A stretch of DNA of 64,000 nucleotides from Kitasatospora sp. NA04385 (GTDB taxonomy: Bacteria; Actinomycetota; Actinomycetes; Streptomycetales; Streptomycetaceae): the NCBI RefSeq assembly GCF_013364235.1, contig NZ_CP054919.1, positions 2,274,810 through 2,338,809 on the forward strand, in the 5' to 3' direction. The notes under the pieces are model-generated. The model was given only the letters and a program-made list of their open reading frames with translations, had not been told where the DNA came from and made no database searches. This document shows positions 1 to 9,143 of this stretch, in pieces. The first letter of the stretch is position 1. Each line of letters begins with the position of its first letter. A program made the position numbers and the translations under genes.

Positions 1-1749
1 GGTGGGCAGCCCGGTCGCCGAGTAGCTCAGCGGCGCGGTGCCCCCGGAGGCCGCGATCTGCAGGTTGACCGAACCGTTGACCGCCGTCGACTGGTTGCCC
101 GGGCTGGTGACGGTCGGGCCGCCGGTGCTGGGCAGCGAGCCGACGTTGACGGCGGCCCAGGCGGTGGCGGTGGCGTTGTACTCGGCCGAGCCCGCGCCGT
201 ACAGGTCGGTGGCGGCGGAGAGCATGCCGGCCCGGGCGCTGGCGTAGTTGGTGGTGGAGGTCCAGTAGGTGGTCAGCGCCCGGTACCAGATGGCGGCGGC
301 CTTGTCCCGGCCGATGCCGGTGACGGTGATGCCGTTGACCGTCGGCGAGTTGTAGCTGACGCCGTTGATGGTCTTGGCGCCGCTGCCCTCGGCCAGCAGG
401 TAGAAGGCGTGGTTGCCGACGCCGGACGAGTAGTGGACGTCCTTGTTGCCGACGGTGGAGGACCAGCTGTCGGCCGAGGAGCCGTCCTTGGACGGCTTGT
501 CCATGTAGCGCAGCGGCGTGCCGTCGCCGTTGATGTTGATCAGCTCGCCGATCAGGTAGTCCGGGTTGTCGGTGGGCAGGTTCGCGTAGAACTCGACCAT
601 GGTGCCGAACACGTCCGAGGTGGACTCGTTCAGGCCGCCGGACTCGCCGGAGTAGTTCAGACCGGCCGTGTTGGAGGTGACGCCGTGCGTCATCTCGTGG
701 CCCGCGACGTCGAGTTCGGTCAGCGGGTGGGTGTTGCCCGAGCCGTCGCCGTAGGTCATGCAGAAGCAGCTGTCGTCCCAGAACGCGTTGACGTAGTTGC
801 TGCCGTAGTGCACCCGGCTGTACGCGCCGACGCCGTCGTTGCGGATGCCGCTGCGGCCGAAGGTGTTCTTGTAGTAGTCCCAGGTCATCGCGACGCCGTA
901 GTGGGCGTCGACGGCCGCGGACTCGCCGTTGGAGACGGTGCCGTTGCCCCAGGTGTCGGTGGACTTGGAGTACAGCGTGCCGTTGCCGCTGGTGCCGTTG
1001 GACAGGTTGGTGGTGTACATCCCGCCGCGGGTCGGGTCCTTGAGCTGGTAGTTGGAGCCCGACTGCGAGGTGCCGAGGGTGACGTTGCCGACGAAGACGC
1101 CGTTGCCGGTGCCGGTCTGCACGCCCTCCCACTTCTGGATCACGGCACCGCTGGTGGCGTCGGTGACCACGTGGAGCTTGCTCGGGGTGCCGTCCTCCTG
1201 GACGCCGGAGACCACGGTCTCCCAGGCGAGCCGCGGGTTGTTGTCGGCGGCCCAGACGACCAGCCGGGGCGCGGTGTCCAGGGCGGAGCCCGACTGCGCG
1301 GCCAGCGCGGCGGCCTGGCCCTTGGCGGCGGCCAGCTTGGGGGTGGTGGACAGGCCGTCCAGCGAGGCGGTGGAGGCCCGGTCGACGCTCTTGGTGGTGC
1401 CGTTGGCGGCCTGGTGGACGATCAGGTCGCCGCCGAGGACGGGGAGTCCGCCGTAGGTGCGCTCGTAGCGGAAGTGCTGGGTGCCGTCGGCGTCCTTGGA
1501 GGCGTCCTTGACCACCAGCTTCTCCTGGGAGCCCAGGCCCAGGCTCTGCGCGAACCCGGCGGAGCGGCTGCCCGCGTCGGAGACCAGCTGGGCGTGCCCG
1601 GCGGCGGCCTGCTGGGCGGCGACCTGACCGGTCGCCAGGGGAACGGACGGAGTGGCCTGGGCCACCGCCACGGGTATCGCGGTCACCAGCAGGGCGGTGG
1701 TGGCCGCCAGGGCGGCCATGCTCACGCGGGCATGCGTGGGGCGAGACAT
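1..1749 (-). CDS. Secreted M4-family (thermolysin-like) neutral metalloprotease, C-terminus beyond window
   Basis: Extracellular zinc endopeptidase. The ATG at 1749 opens a signal peptide (hydrophobic stretch at about residues 8-33) followed by an FTP/PepSY-like propeptide. The catalytic domain carries HEMTH (H351, E352, H355) with the third zinc ligand in GGLNESTSD (E375), the GluZincin spacing of M4 enzymes, and a DVHYSSGVGN segment where M4 enzymes carry their active-site histidine. After the catalytic domain (about residue 545 on) the protein continues into a Pro/Thr/Gly-rich stretch resembling the putative Ig (He_PIG) domains that follow many Streptomyces M4 proteases. At least 583 residues are present and no stop is seen before base 1. 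The 443-bp region upstream holds its promoter. Substrate unknown; probably a nutritional exoprotease. Confidence 0.93.
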   Translation of the reverse strand, partial: MSRPTHARVSMAALAATTALLVTAIPVAVAQATPSVPLATGQVAAQQAAAGHAQLVSDAGSRSAGFAQSLGLGSQEKLVVKDASKDADGTQHFRYERTYGGLPVLGGDLIVHQAANGTTKSVDRASTASLDGLSTTPKLAAAKGQAAALAAQSGSALDTAPRLVVWAADNNPRLAWETVVSGVQEDGTPSKLHVVTDATSGAVIQKWEGVQTGTGNGVFVGNVTLGTSQSGSNYQLKDPTRGGMYTTNLSNGTSGNGTLYSKSTDTWGNGTVSNGESAAVDAHYGVAMTWDYYKNTFGRSGIRNDGVGAYSRVHYGSNYVNAFWDDSCFCMTYGDGSGNTHPLTELDVAGHEMTHGVTSNTAGLNYSGESGGLNESTSDVFGTMVEFYANLPTDNPDYLIGELININGDGTPLRYMDKPSKDGSSADSWSSTVGNKDVHYSSGVGNHAFYLLAEGSGAKTINGVSYNSPTVNGITVTGIGRDKAAAIWYRALTTYWTSTTNYASARAGMLSAATDLYGAGSAEYNATATAWAAVNVGSLPSTGGPTVTSPGNQSTAVNGSVNLQIAASGGTAPLSYSATGLPT

Positions 1750-1999
1750 GCGGGACTCCTCTTTACCGACCGTCGCGGGGTCACGAGCGGTTGAGAGTGA
1801 TCTGGCCGCGGTTGCGGCGCAGCGGGGGCCCCTGCCGCCGGTTCGCGGCGCGGGGTGCGGTGCACGTACGCGGTGCCGGGCACGTGGGGTGCGCGTGCCG
1901 GGCTGCGGGCGCCGGCGGCCTCGGGGAGGGCCCGGTCGGCGGGAGTTGGGGTTGCTTGTCGGTCCGCAGCCGGGGGAATCGTGGCAGCAAACACCCGGC

Positions 2000-2031
2000 G
2001 AATGACAGATGCATGCCATGGAATGACTGAT
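2000..2031. promoter_or_regulatory. Two direct repeats upstream of the metalloprotease
   Basis: GAATGACAGAT (2000-2010) and GAATGACTGAT (2021-2031) match at 10 of 11 positions and are 21 bp apart, two helical turns, with ATGCATGCCATGG between them. They lie about 250 bp upstream of the protease start, in AT-richer DNA than their surroundings, and are a candidate regulator site. No known regulator is assigned. I see no gene in the rest of 1750-2192. Confidence 0.35.
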
Positions 2032-2192
2032 TAACGACCGCCCCCGGGCCGCCCCGACGGCCCCTCATGGTCCGGCATGTGGGACGGCACCGGGAAGGTC
2101 CGTGCCGCGCCCCGTCGCGCGGCGTCGGTTTTCGGCCAACCCGGACAGGGGCCCCACCCGGAGGTGAGACCCCTGTTACCGCAGGGAAACCA

Positions 2193-5100
2193 TCACTTCT
2201 GGACGAACACCGCCACCGTCCGGCCCGGCACCGTGAAGGTGCCCGAGGCCGGGTCGAAGGCTGCCTGCTTCACCACCGGGTCGTTGCCCTTCGCCTGCAC
2301 CTCGTGCAGCGCCTGCCTGCTGCCGCGCAGGCCCGCCACGGTCTGGGTCTGCGCGGTCGGGGTGGCGTTGAAGACCACCGTGAGGCCCTTCTCGGCGCCC
2401 TTCAGCCCGCTGCCGTCCAGGTGCATGGTGATCACGCCCGGGTTCTCCCCCGCCGTGCCGGACAGCGGGAAGGACAGCCGGCGCTGCACCTCCGCCGTGC
2501 TGGCCAGCGCGAACAGCGGCGAGGACTGACGGATCTTCAGGAACTGCTGGTAGAGGGCGGTGCCGGCGCCCATCTCGTTGCAGCCCATCCGCAGCTTCGG
2601 GTCGGCCAGCAACTGCTTGTCGCGGGCCCACATCGACTGGTTGTCGGCCGCGAGCGGCAGGCCGCGGCCCCAGCCGTTGCCCTGCTTGCAGTCCCAGGAA
2701 ATGGAGTTGAACCAGTCGCCGGAGTCGAAGGAGTTGGCGTCCAGCGACTTGGAGCGCAGCAGGTCGCTGCCGGCCTGGGCGAAGCCCGGGCCCTGGCTCA
2801 GCGCGGTCAGCGACAGGCCGAGCGCCTGCATCCGGGCCCGGTCGGCGGGCGAGGTGCCCTGCGGCAGCTTGAAGGCCAGCGCGTCGTACAGGTCAGCGTT
2901 GTCGTGCGCGTCCAGGTACTCCACCGCCTCGCCGGGGTTGGCCGCGTAGCCGGTCGGCGCGCCGTTGTAGTCGACGCCGCCGCCGGTGACCGGCTTGCCG
3001 CTGCTGTCGGTGAACCTGAACCCGGACAGGTTGCCGGTCAGGCCGACCTTGACCTGGTCCATCTGGTGCAGCAGCCGGGCCTTCTGCTGCTCGGGGGTGC
3101 CGTTGTCGGCCGAGCCGTTCGGGTCGGTGAACAGGCCGGAGGCGAAGCCCTGCTGCGGGGCCGAGGACAGCTCGTAGTTGCCGCCGCGCCCGGCGTCCCG
3201 GATCCGGTCGTTGAAGGTGGCGATGCCGGTCCCGGCCATGTTGGCCTGGGTGGCCTGGACGAACCGGGCGTCGTCGGCGACCGTCCCGAAGTTCCAGCCC
3301 TCGCCGTACAGGAAGACGTTCTTGCCGTCGACGCCGTCCTTCTGCGGGGTCAGCGCCCGCAGCGCCGACTGCACGTCCAGCATGGTCGACTTCGGGTCCA
3401 GGCCCATCAGGTCGAACCGGAAGCCGTCCACCCGGTACTGCTTGGCCCAGGTCACCACCGAGTCCACGACCAGCTTGTTCATCATGGCGTGCTCGGGCGC
3501 GGTGTCCGCGCAGCAGGAGTCGGTGGTGACCTTGCCGCTGTCGCTGAGCCGCTGGTAGTAGCCGGGGACGACCTTGTCGAGCACCGACTTGTCGTCCTGC
3601 CCGGCGGCCGCGGTGTGGTTGTACACCACGTCCAGCACCACCCGCAGGCCCGCCTCGTGCATCGCCTGCACCATCGCGCGGAACTCCTCCGTGCGCGCGG
3701 TGCCGTTCGGGTCGGTGGCGTACGAGCCCTCCGGCACGGTGTAGTGCAGCGGGTCGTAGCCCCAGTTGTAGGCGTCGTCGGCCTGCACGGCCGCCACGCA
3801 CTCCTGCTGCTGGTCCGAGTCGGCGGCCAGCGCGGCCAGGTCGCAGGCCGGGAGCTTCTGGTCGGCCCGGTTCTCCCGGATGGTGGCGATGTCGAAGGTC
3901 GGCAGCAGGTGGACGGTGGTCACCCCGGCCTTGGCCAGGTCCTTCAGGTGCTGCATGCCCGCCGACCTGGACTGCGTGAACGCCAGGTAGGTGCCGCGCT
4001 CGTCGGCCGGCACGGTGCTGTCGGCGGACGAGAAGTCCCGCACGTGCAGCTCCTGGATCTGCTGCTTGACGGCCGGGATCGCCTCCGGGCTGCGGTGCTG
4101 GTCCCAGCCCTCGGGCTTGGTGGCGGCCGAGGACAGGTCGGCGACCAGGCTGCGCTTGGAGTCGGCGGCCAGCGCGGTCGAGTACGGGTCGGTGACCAGG
4201 TTGGTGACCGTCCTCTGGACGCTGGGCGCCCACACCTTCACCTGGTACAGGTAGTACTTCCCGTCCAGGTCCTTGGCGTCCCCGGTCAGCGACCAGACGC
4301 CGGACGCGTCGTCCCGCTTGAGCGGCACGGTCCTCGGGGTGCCGCCGCTCGCCCGGTCGAACAGCTGCACCGCCACGTCGGTGGCGGTCGGCGCCCACAG
4401 CGACAGCGTCACCTTGCGCCGGTCGCCCTTGTCCTTGCCGTGACCGTTGTCGCCGTGGCCGTCGTCGCCGTGGCCGTGGCCGTCGTCGCCCCGGCCCCGG
4501 TCGCCCGAGTAGACCGGGCCGAGCTGCGCGGAGGCCGCCTTGGCCGCGTACAGGTCGTCCAGCACCCCGGGGGTCTGCACGCCGGTGGCGGCCAGCGCGG
4601 CGCCGTTCGGCAGGTGCTCGGTGAACACCAGCTGGGCGCGCAGCGCGGCGGTGGTCCGGCCGGCGTCGCGCGGGTCGACGGTGAACGCCCGGTACCCGGC
4701 CAGGTGCGGGAACTTCGCCTTCTGCGCGTCGGTGAGGCCGGCCGCCGGGTTGAGCCGGATCCAGTGGCCCGGCTTGGACAGCACGCCCTTGTCGACGCTC
4801 AGCCCGCCCTCGGGGTCGTAGATCAGCTGGGCGCTGGTGCCGCCCTTCAACTGGGCGTCCGCCGCACCGTAGTCGGCGGGCACCACGACGGTCCTGGCGT
4901 CGATCCACTGGGCCTTGGCCGAGCCCAGGTCGAGCTGCGAGGAGGTGCCGGCGCTCTGCGGCAGCAGGTGGCCCTCCTGCCCGCCGATGATCCAGATCTC
5001 CCGGCCGGAGGTGGCGAAGTCCAGCGACTGGTCCTGCGGGAGGTCCTTGTCGCCGCCGTTGTGGATGATGTAGCTGAGGCTGGTCGCGCCCTCGGCCAGC

Positions 5101-7805
5101 GGCACCTCGAAGACCGCGCCGAACGCGTCCTGCCGGGCGGGCATCAGCGGGTTGCCCCAGTCGGTGGGGGTGGCCGCACCGGTCCAGTCGTGCAGGCCCC
5201 AGCCGGTGTAGTCGCCGTCGGCCCGCCGGTAGTGGATGACCGCCCTGCCCGCCGGCACCGGCTGCGCCCCGTCCGGGTTCGCGGTGCGGACGGTGGCGTC
5301 GCCCTCCTTGATCCACACCTCGCCGGTGGCCGAGACGTCGATGTGCCGGTCCTGGTCGACGTCCTTGGTGCCGCCCTTCTCCACCACGAACCCGACGTCG
5401 GACGCCCCGCCCTTGAGCTTCACGTACGCGAACGCGCCGTAGGCGTCCCGCCCGACGAAGCCGTGGCCCTCCGGCCAGGTGGTCGCCTCGCCGTCGGCGA
5501 TGTCGCCCCAGGTGTACAGGTTCCAGCCGTCGTAGTTCCCGTCCTCGCGCTGGTAGTGCACCACCGCGTACTCGCGGGTGACCGCGCTCGGCGCGGGCGT
5601 CGGGGCCTGCTGCCCGGTGGTGAACTGCCCGGTGGCGGAGGCCAGTCGGCCCGCCGAGTCCTGGACGACGGCCTTGAACCGGACGACCGTGCCGGGCGCG
5701 ACGCCGTCGAGGTTCTGCGTCACCTTGAAGGTGACGTGGCCGGCGGGGCCGGACGTGCCGTTGTCGGCGGTGCCGAGCGTCTGCCAGGCCCCGTTCCCGA
5801 CCTGCGCGGCGAAGGTGACCCGGTTGAACCCGCCGCCGGGCACGTCCGCGCCCAGCGTGACCGTCCCGTACGAACCGTTGTCGGGGGCGCTGACGGTGAC
5901 CGACGGACCGGTGGCGGGCTTGGCCAGCTTGTGCGCGGCCTTCAGCACCAGCGAGGACATCGCGGGCACGGTGAGCGTCACCCTGCCGTCGGCGCCGCTG
6001 GTGACCCTGCCCCGGAAGCCGTACAGGCCGTCGAAGTCCATGCCCGCGGAGAAGGTGTCCAGCGTGACGGTCTTCGCCTCGGCCGCGTTGTTGACCGCCG
6101 CCAGGTACTCGACCTGCTCCTTGGCGTCGATCCGGGAGAACGCGTACACGCCCGGCCCGTCCGCCGCGTACCGCTCGACCTGCGCGCCGTCGGCCAGCGC
6201 CGGGTTGTCCTTGCGCAGCTTCGCCAGGCCCGCGATGCCCCGGTAGAGCGCGCCGTCCTCGCCGTAGCGGTCCTTGGAGCCGGAGGCGCCGCCGATCACG
6301 GTGTCGGTGTTGTACGAGGGGGTCCTGGAGGCGAACATGTCCTGCCGGGCGTCCTTGTCGCCGCCCGCGCCGGTGAAGCCCTGCTCGTCGCCGTAGTAGA
6401 CCACCGGCTGGCCGCGGGTGAGGAACTGCAGCTCGTTGGCGAGCCGGTCCTTGGCCAGCAGCGCGTCGCCCGGGGCGCCCGGGTTGTCGCTCTGCAGGAA
6501 GGAGCCGAACCGGCCCATGTCGTGGTTGCCGAGGAAGGTCGGCAGCTCGTAGGCGTCGGTGTCGGCCGTGGTGTAGCGGTAGTCCTGCGCGTACAGCTCG
6601 CTGAGCGCCTTGGCCGAGCCGTTCTGCGAGACGTACTTCCGGGCCGCCTCCTGGAAGGCGAAGTCCAGGGTGGCCTGGAGCTTGCCCTGGGTGACGTACG
6701 GGGAGGTGACCGCCGGGTCGCCCGAGTACACCTCGCCGAACATGAAGAACTTCTTGTTGCCCTGCCGGGCGGCGAACTGCTTCAGCGCGGGCGCCCACTG
6801 CTCCCAGAACGCCAGGTTGACGTGCTTGACGGTGTCGATCCGGAAGCCGTCGACGCCGGTCTCGGCGACCCACTGCTGGTAGATCTTCTCCATCCCGGCG
6901 ACGACCTTCGGGTTCTGGGTGTCCAGGTCGTCCAGGCCGGAGAAGTCGCCCTCGGTCGCGGACTCGCCGACGAAGGTCGAGTTGCCGCGGTTGTGGTAGA
7001 GCGCGGGGTCGTTCAGCCAGGACGGGGTCTTCGCGGTGGCGCCCGCCTTGTCGCGGAAGACCGGGGTGTAGGGGAAGGAGTCCTTGCCGGTGCTCGGCCA
7101 CTGCGCCCGGGCGTCGGCGATCGCGGTCTCGTCGACCGGGTTGCCGTCCGCGTCGAGGGTCGGGTAGGCGCCCTCGGAGCGGTAGTCGTAGCTCTTCTCC
7201 GCGTAGTCGATGACGTCCGCGGTGTGGTTGGTGATGACGTCGAAGAAGACCTTGATGCCGCGCCGGTGCGCCTTGTCGATCAGCTCCTTGAGCTGGGCGT
7301 TGGTGCCGAAGTGCGGGTCGACCTGGGTGAAGTCGGTGATCCAGTAGCCGTGGTAGCCGGCCGAGGTGTCCGCCCCGGCGCCCTGTACGGGCCGGTTCTT
7401 GAAGATCGGCGCCATCCAGATCGCGGTGGTGCCCAGGTCCTGGATGTAGTCGAGCTTGTCGATCAGGCCCTTGAGGTCACCGCCGTGGTAGAAGCCCTTG
7501 TCGGCCGGGTCGAGGCCGTTGTCCAGCCGGCCGCCGGTGATGCCGCCGGTGTCGTTGCCGGTGCTGCCGTTGGCGAAGCGGTCCGGCAGCACGAAGTAGA
7601 ACTGCTCGCGGGTCAGGTCGTGCCGGGCCGCGGTGGCCGCCAGGTCCCGGTCGGACGGCGGGGCGGGCGGGGTGGACGCGGCCGCGGCCAGCGGGGCGGC
7701 GCCCAGGGTGGCGGCGATCAGCGAGGTCGCGACCAGGACGGCGGCCCGTCCGGGACGGCGGTACGGGGTGGTGCGGCGCTGGGGGCGGAACGGGGCGTCG
7801 GCCAC
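2193..7805 (-). CDS. Secreted bifunctional amylopullulanase (two GH13 domains, two pullulanase-associated modules)
   Basis: Extracellular starch/pullulan degradation. About 1870 residues from the GTG at 7805, preceded by GAGGGAGA; upstream in-frame codons look non-coding. A signal peptide covers about residues 1-45. The first GH13 domain has DVITNH (about residue 190), GFRIDTVKH (about 321), the acid in FGEVYSGD (about 355) and FLGNHD (about 428), so it looks like an active alpha-amylase. Two CBM41/PUD-like modules follow (VHYQREDG about 742, IHYRRADG about 855). A Gly/Asp/His-rich linker lies near residues 1100-1125. The second GH13 domain has the pullulanase hallmark YNWGYDP (about 1345), DVVYNH, GFRFD, YGEGW and AHDN. 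Length and order match the large Streptomyces 'pullulanase-type alpha-1,6-glucosidase' proteins. CAAGATG repeats upstream suggest maltose-type control. Confidence 0.93.
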   Translation of the reverse strand: MADAPFRPQRRTTPYRRPGRAAVLVATSLIAATLGAAPLAAAASTPPAPPSDRDLAATAARHDLTREQFYFVLPDRFANGSTGNDTGGITGGRLDNGLDPADKGFYHGGDLKGLIDKLDYIQDLGTTAIWMAPIFKNRPVQGAGADTSAGYHGYWITDFTQVDPHFGTNAQLKELIDKAHRRGIKVFFDVITNHTADVIDYAEKSYDYRSEGAYPTLDADGNPVDETAIADARAQWPSTGKDSFPYTPVFRDKAGATAKTPSWLNDPALYHNRGNSTFVGESATEGDFSGLDDLDTQNPKVVAGMEKIYQQWVAETGVDGFRIDTVKHVNLAFWEQWAPALKQFAARQGNKKFFMFGEVYSGDPAVTSPYVTQGKLQATLDFAFQEAARKYVSQNGSAKALSELYAQDYRYTTADTDAYELPTFLGNHDMGRFGSFLQSDNPGAPGDALLAKDRLANELQFLTRGQPVVYYGDEQGFTGAGGDKDARQDMFASRTPSYNTDTVIGGASGSKDRYGEDGALYRGIAGLAKLRKDNPALADGAQVERYAADGPGVYAFSRIDAKEQVEYLAAVNNAAEAKTVTLDTFSAGMDFDGLYGFRGRVTSGADGRVTLTVPAMSSLVLKAAHKLAKPATGPSVTVSAPDNGSYGTVTLGADVPGGGFNRVTFAAQVGNGAWQTLGTADNGTSGPAGHVTFKVTQNLDGVAPGTVVRFKAVVQDSAGRLASATGQFTTGQQAPTPAPSAVTREYAVVHYQREDGNYDGWNLYTWGDIADGEATTWPEGHGFVGRDAYGAFAYVKLKGGASDVGFVVEKGGTKDVDQDRHIDVSATGEVWIKEGDATVRTANPDGAQPVPAGRAVIHYRRADGDYTGWGLHDWTGAATPTDWGNPLMPARQDAFGAVFEVPLAEGATSLSYIIHNGGDKDLPQDQSLDFATSGREIWIIGGQEGHLLPQSAGTSSQLDLGSAKAQWIDARTVVVPADYGAADAQLKGGTSAQLIYDPEGGLSVDKGVLSKPGHWIRLNPAAGLTDAQKAKFPHLAGYRAFTVDPRDAGRTTAALRAQLVFTEHLPNGAALAATGVQTPGVLDDLYAAKAASAQLGPVYSGDRGRGDDGHGHGDDGHGDNGHGKDKGDRRKVTLSLWAPTATDVAVQLFDRASGGTPRTVPLKRDDASGVWSLTGDAKDLDGKYYLYQVKVWAPSVQRTVTNLVTDPYSTALAADSKRSLVADLSSAATKPEGWDQHRSPEAIPAVKQQIQELHVRDFSSADSTVPADERGTYLAFTQSRSAGMQHLKDLAKAGVTTVHLLPTFDIATIRENRADQKLPACDLAALAADSDQQQECVAAVQADDAYNWGYDPLHYTVPEGSYATDPNGTARTEEFRAMVQAMHEAGLRVVLDVVYNHTAAAGQDDKSVLDKVVPGYYQRLSDSGKVTTDSCCADTAPEHAMMNKLVVDSVVTWAKQYRVDGFRFDLMGLDPKSTMLDVQSALRALTPQKDGVDGKNVFLYGEGWNFGTVADDARFVQATQANMAGTGIATFNDRIRDAGRGGNYELSSAPQQGFASGLFTDPNGSADNGTPEQQKARLLHQMDQVKVGLTGNLSGFRFTDSSGKPVTGGGVDYNGAPTGYAANPGEAVEYLDAHDNADLYDALAFKLPQGTSPADRARMQALGLSLTALSQGPGFAQAGSDLLRSKSLDANSFDSGDWFNSISWDCKQGNGWGRGLPLAADNQSMWARDKQLLADPKLRMGCNEMGAGTALYQQFLKIRQSSPLFALASTAEVQRRLSFPLSGTAGENPGVITMHLDGSGLKGAEKGLTVVFNATPTAQTQTVAGLRGSRQALHEVQAKGNDPVVKQAAFDPASGTFTVPGRTVAVFVQK

Positions 7806-7863
7806 GGCAGGGCTCTCCCTCGGGGGCGCTCGGGCAAGGGTGGGTGGCGTGGAACCTAGCGCT

Positions 7864-7886
7864 CTGCAAGATGTTTCAGCAAGATG
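7864..7886 (-). promoter_or_regulatory. Candidate maltose/amylase operator upstream of the amylopullulanase
   Basis: CTGCAAGATG (7864-7873) and CAGCAAGATG (7877-7886) are direct repeats with a 13-bp period. Read on the gene's strand they are CATCTTGCTG and CATCTTGCAG, about 60-80 bp upstream of the GTG. Direct repeats around CTTGCAG are a known feature of Streptomyces amylase promoters controlled by MalR/Reg1. That MalR binds here is inference. Confidence 0.45.
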
Positions 7887-8035
7887 CGAAAGGTGTTTCG
7901 GCCCGGAGTCGTACCGAGTCGTGACCTGAGCCCCGCCGCCCCCGCCACCGGCGTCCGTACCCGAACCAGACCCCGGTTCGACCCCTGGTAACCCGCGCGC
8001 CACAATGGACCGCATGCGCCTCGAAAACCGATCGA

Positions 8036-8053
8036 CCCCTACCCCCGTAGGGG
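8036..8053 (+). promoter_or_regulatory. Hairpin in the leader of the PAP2 gene
   Basis: CCCCTAC and GTAGGGG form a 7-bp stem around a CCCC loop. It lies about 70 bp before the preferred ATG at 8125, in a stretch whose codon usage is not coding-like, so it is more likely a leader or operator element than part of the protein. Confidence 0.35.
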
Positions 8054-8118
8054 GACAGTCGGTGAAGAATCCCCGACCAGAGGATGAGCAAGCGGCCACA
8101 CCTGGTCTGGCAGACTTC

Positions 8119-8132
8119 TCCCCCATGGGGGA
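8119..8132 (+). promoter_or_regulatory. Perfect palindrome spanning the PAP2 start codon
   Basis: TCCCCCATGGGGGA is self-complementary over 14 bp and its centre is the preferred start codon (8125-8127). It could be an operator or a structure that limits initiation, or may be chance in GC-rich DNA. No clear ribosome site precedes the ATG. Confidence 0.35.
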
Positions 8133-9075
8133 ACCGACCGAGATCCAGACAGCCGGCGCCGAACGCGCCGACCGGACCACGCACACCGGTTCCGACCCGG
8201 GCCCGGACCACACCGCCCGCACGCCCGGCGGAGCCACCCGCGTCGCCCAGTCACCCGCCGCCGCCGTCCGCAGCCGCCTGCGCGAGCAGCGCCGCACGCC
8301 GCGCCGTCCGCGCCTGATCTTCGAACTCGGCCTGATCGGCCTCAGTTACTGGCTGTACTCGCTGGTCCGCAACGCGGTCCCCGAGCAGCGCGAGATCGCC
8401 CAGAAGCACGCCGGCTGGGTCTGGCACCTGGAACACACCCTCGGCATCGCCGTCGAGCGCTCGGTCAACCACGGCGTCAACTCGGTGACCTGGCTCATCG
8501 TCGGGATGAACTACTACTACGCCACCCTGCACTTCATCATCACCATCGGCGTGCTGGTCTGGCTCTACCGCTCCCACCCCGGCCGCTACGCCGCCTCCCG
8601 GACGGTGCTGTTCATCACCACCGGCATCGCCCTGGTCGGCTTCTACTGCTTCCCGCTGGCCCCGCCCCGCCTGATGACCGACGGCGGCTTCATCGACACC
8701 GTCAGCGTGCACCACACCTGGGGCTCGCTGGCCTCCGGCGCCGGGGCGACGGTCTCCAACCAGTTCGCCGCGATGCCCTCGATGCACATCGGCTGGTCCA
8801 CCTGGTGCGGCCTGACCATCTTCTTCCTGGCCCGCCGCAGCTGGGTCCGGCTGCTCGGCCTCGCCTACCCCGTGGTGACCCTCAGTGTCATCGTCTCCAC
8901 CGCCAACCACTTCTGGCTGGACGCGGTCGGCGGCCTGGTCTGCCTGGCCGTCGGCTTCCTCGCCGCCCGCCTGATCTACCACACCTGGGTCTACCACCTG
9001 CCCCGGCGGCCCGGCGACCCGACCGACCGGGAGCTCACCGTCCCCGCCCAGTGGGACACCAAGGTCAGCGCGTAG
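8125..9075 (+). CDS. PAP2-superfamily membrane phosphatase
   Basis: Integral membrane lipid phosphatase/phosphotransferase of about 316 residues. After an Ala/Arg-rich cytoplasmic N-terminus there are about six hydrophobic segments. The PAP2 signature residues are visible: PSMHIGWSTW (motif 2, with the conserved His) and ANHFWLDAVGG (motif 3, His and Asp). The arrangement resembles the inositolphosphotransferase/AUR1-like branch common in Streptomyces, which acts on lipid phosphates at the outer membrane face. The frame stays open from ATGs at 8005 and 8014, but codons from 8005 to 8124 use A/T third positions freely while those from 8125 on are strongly GC3, so the start is placed at 8125. 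A strong terminator follows the stop. Confidence 0.85.
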   Translation: MGEPTEIQTAGAERADRTTHTGSDPGPDHTARTPGGATRVAQSPAAAVRSRLREQRRTPRRPRLIFELGLIGLSYWLYSLVRNAVPEQREIAQKHAGWVWHLEHTLGIAVERSVNHGVNSVTWLIVGMNYYYATLHFIITIGVLVWLYRSHPGRYAASRTVLFITTGIALVGFYCFPLAPPRLMTDGGFIDTVSVHHTWGSLASGAGATVSNQFAAMPSMHIGWSTWCGLTIFFLARRSWVRLLGLAYPVVTLSVIVSTANHFWLDAVGGLVCLAVGFLAARLIYHTWVYHLPRRPGDPTDRELTVPAQWDTKVSA

Positions 9076-9099
9076 CGCGAGCGCCCGGGGAACGCACCA

Positions 9100-9133
9100 C
9101 CGGGGGCGCGGGGAACCGCGCCCCCGGTTTTTT
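9100..9133 (+). terminator. Rho-independent terminator of the PAP2 gene
   Basis: A perfect 12-bp stem (9100-9111 with 9116-9127) closes a GGAA tetraloop and is followed by six T residues. It lies between the convergent PAP2 and glnE genes and points in the plus direction. Confidence 0.9.
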
Positions 9134-9143
9134 CGTGCCTGCG

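Noticed and set aside
1..247. Small plus-strand frame at the window start
   Set aside because: It is opposite the M4 protease C-terminal region and has no coding signal of its own.
2067..7859. A 1930-residue plus-strand open frame opposite the amylopullulanase
   Set aside because: It is a mirror of the minus gene in GC-rich DNA, has no motif, and runs through the conserved GH13 domains.
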